Shown here one piece after another: positions 62,690-64,000 of a stretch of 64,000 nucleotides of DNA. The notes below the pieces were generated by a model, which saw only the letters and a program-made list of their open reading frames with translations, did no database searches and was not told where the DNA came from. The stretch lies in assembly GCF_026222555.1 (NCBI RefSeq), contig NZ_CP098511.1:2895501-2959500 (forward strand). The letters are read 5' to 3'. Every line of letters starts with the position of its first letter. The stretch's first letter is position 1. Both the position numbers and the translations under genes were made by a program. Source of the stretch: Aquimarina sp. ERC-38 (GTDB taxonomy: Bacteria; Bacteroidota; Bacteroidia; Flavobacteriales; Flavobacteriaceae).

Positions 62690-62981
62690 ATTTTTGATTT
62701 GTAAAGTAGTAATGTTACAACATTATCTAATTTTATGCAATTAAAAGGTTCTGACAGAAAATTAGAATAAAAGCTTGTAAATGTGTTCAAATGTTAAAAT
62801 TAAGTGTATTTTATCGATATTTATTGCTTTTTATCGTGTTAATAAAAATAATGATTTATATTTACACCGTAGAACAAAGCAAAAACATTATTTGACCTAC
62901 TAAACTATTGCAACAATTATTGAAAGCCCCAAAATAAATTGATAATTGAAATTGTTTTACAATTAACATTTCGCCCCAAAC
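62690..62981. other. AT-rich intergenic region, possible small RNA
   Basis: No open frame. The region ends in a strong terminator-like hairpin although no plus-strand gene precedes it. TATATTTAC at about 62857-62865 resembles the TAnnTTTG box. A transcript from near 62870 to the hairpin would be about 140 nt. Confidence 0.35.
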
Positions 62982-63012
62982 AAAAAAGTTCCATACCCCA
63001 AGGAACTTTTTT
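62982..63012. terminator. Orphan bidirectional terminator
   Basis: AAAAAAGTTCC and GGAACTTTTTT pair perfectly around a nine-base loop, with T and A tracts on the two strands. It lies between two divergently transcribed genes, where no known transcript ends. Confidence 0.8.
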
Positions 63013-63107
63013 AGTTTGTGGTAGTTATAATTACTAGAGATATAGCTAATAAAATGTTCTAAATTTTAGTACATTCCAGCTTTATCCAACCTGTCTTTAC
63101 TAGCTTT

Positions 63108-63740
63108 ATGAATAACTCTTTACCAGCCTATTTGGAACTTATTGGCTTATTTATTTTACTTCCGGTAAGCTTTCTATGGTCTTATCCTATTTATATAAAA
63201 ATGGTACTTGTCATCATTGGATTATTATATATCATTATACGATTAAAAAGAGCAGGTGCCATACATTTTGATAAAACGGTTTTAAATCAAAACGCTCCAT
63301 TTTGGAAGCGATTAGGTATACAACTACTTCTATTAATAATAATCACTACCGTATACGTATATATAGAGGCACCGGATAAACTTTTTTCAGTTCCTTTAAA
63401 AAAACCGGGCTTATGGTTGGTTATTTTGGCGGTGTATACCTTTCTATCCGTTTGGCCACAAGAAGTGATCTACCGCACTTATTTCTTTAAACGTTTTGAA
63501 GTTATTTTTAAAAATAAATGGGTACTTATCCTAGTCAACGGATTGCTTTTTTCATTAGCGCATATCTTCTTTAAGAATGTACTGGTGCTCGTATTGACTT
63601 TTATCGGAGGAATTTTATTTGCCTATACCTATTTTACGACCAGATCTACCTTGTTGGTAAGTATTGAACATGCTATCTACGGAAACTGGTTGTTTACCGT
63701 GGGAATGGGGGAGATGCTGGCTTTTCCAGGGGCAGAATGA
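63108..63740 (+). CDS. CPBP-family intramembrane metalloprotease-like protein
   Basis: 210 residues with six to seven hydrophobic segments. The CPBP (Abi/CAAX protease) motif is WPQEVIYRTYFF, where the usual EExxxR reads Q-E-xxx-R, followed by LLFSLAHIFF and SIEHAIYGN with the two His motifs. The Gln variant occurs in related proteins as far as I recall. It may cleave or bind membrane proteins. Its stop is one base from the convergent rdgB stop. Confidence 0.85.
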   Translation: MNNSLPAYLELIGLFILLPVSFLWSYPIYIKMVLVIIGLLYIIIRLKRAGAIHFDKTVLNQNAPFWKRLGIQLLLLIIITTVYVYIEAPDKLFSVPLKKPGLWLVILAVYTFLSVWPQEVIYRTYFFKRFEVIFKNKWVLILVNGLLFSLAHIFFKNVLVLVLTFIGGILFAYTYFTTRSTLLVSIEHAIYGNWLFTVGMGEMLAFPGAE

Positions 63741-63741
63741 A

Positions 63742-64000
63742 TTATGAAATGGTGTTTTTTATAAATTCAATCAATTGTGTAAAGGCTTTACCCCTGTGAC
63801 TTATTTTATTTTTTTCCTCTATGCTCAGTTCAGCGAAAGTTTTATCGTAGCCTTCAGGCTGAAAAATAGGATCGTAACCAAATCCCTGGGTACCACTTTT
63901 CTTTTGGGTGATTTTTCCATTACAAATCCCCGTAAAGGTATATTGTTTTCCTTGATGTAATAAAACAATACTGGTGACAAACCGTGCCTTTCGATTAGGA
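63742..64000 (-). CDS. rdgB: dITP/XTP pyrophosphatase, C-terminal part (cut by window edge)
   Basis: 86 codons are visible, the C-terminal 40 percent of an RdgB/HAM1 protein. GTQGFGYDPIFQPEGYDKTF and KNKISHRGKAF are the substrate-binding signatures. It hydrolyses non-canonical purine triphosphates. The start lies beyond the window. Confidence 0.92.
   Translation of the reverse strand, partial: PNRKARFVTSIVLLHQGKQYTFTGICNGKITQKKSGTQGFGYDPIFQPEGYDKTFAELSIEEKNKISHRGKAFTQLIEFIKNTIS

Noticed and set aside
62870..63012. 6S RNA at the orphan terminator
   Set aside because: The sequence does not fold into the long stem with a central bubble expected of 6S RNA; only the terminal hairpin is convincing.

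Overview
The window is a low-GC chromosome segment from a member of the phylum Bacteroidota, most likely a marine Flavobacteriaceae. The evidence is a TonB-dependent receptor with an N-terminal carboxypeptidase-regulatory domain, a divergent tsaD/tamB pair, a peroxiredoxin-thioredoxin-DUF6952 set, MauG-type di-heme peroxidase and PhoX-like lipoproteins, PorT-type outer-membrane barrels, -7 boxes of the TAnnTTTG type, and very weak Shine-Dalgarno sequences. Species cannot be read from the sequence.

Layout. (1) 1-4.1 kb is accessory DNA on the minus strand: a PD-(D/E)XK nuclease-like gene cut by the window edge, a small gene broken by an in-frame TGA, a coiled-coil/TIR-domain gene, two attC-like hairpins with matching inverted decamers, a decayed tyrosine recombinase, and an intact-looking IS30 element carrying a 46-bp perfect palindrome. 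(2) 4.1-16.3 kb is mostly minus-strand housekeeping: a tightly coupled operon (BatA-like membrane protein, dihydroorotase-like protein without the HxH motif, Tic20/DUF4870-like membrane protein, carboxylesterase), an outer-membrane barrel, a DinB-like gene with an in-frame stop, a GAF histidine kinase, a PhoX-like/di-heme peroxidase pair, and a LolD-type ATPase with a TIGR02757 protein. (3) 16.4-25.6 kb holds msrA and folE, small conserved membrane proteins, an IS630-type element, a DUF937 protein, serA/serC, a LuxC-type acyl-CoA reductase and a divergent 2[4Fe-4S] ferredoxin. (4) 25.7-37.4 kb holds an outer-membrane barrel, a TonB receptor, ychF, an M61 peptidase, gcvT with two followers, and an M28-like protein with altered active-site residues. 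(5) 37.4-41.6 kb holds tRNA-Arg(CCU), a long hairpin and a repeat, a divergent LeuB-like protein, rsmE and tsaD. (6) 41.6-58.4 kb is a mainly plus-strand core: tamB (apparently without a canonical start codon), pfkA-mgsA, a TPR hybrid histidine kinase, the peroxiredoxin operon, dgkA, ftsK-lolA-lptF/G and ribBA. (7) 58.4-64 kb holds two orphan genes, a nitroreductase, a thioesterase, an NhaC antiporter, a CPBP-family protein and the end of rdgB.

The most distinctive non-coding content is a family of seven intergenic repeats, all in the same orientation. They share a TTCTAGAAGCGATAGCG core and/or a GCCCGTC-type hairpin, and the longest copies end in the inverted repeat AGTGTCCGGT/ACCGGACACT, as a MITE would. 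A second, palindromic repeat is nested in or next to three of them. A third repeat occurs twice, at 37.9 and 59.8 kb.

The best candidates for unusual biology are the cassette-like TIR/nuclease region, the MITE-like family, the apparent ATC start of tamB, and several enzyme homologues whose key residues are replaced (LeuB-like, PyrC-like, M28-like, and the GTP cyclohydrolase II half of RibBA). No complete, clearly new multi-gene system is visible; the cassette region runs off the left edge.
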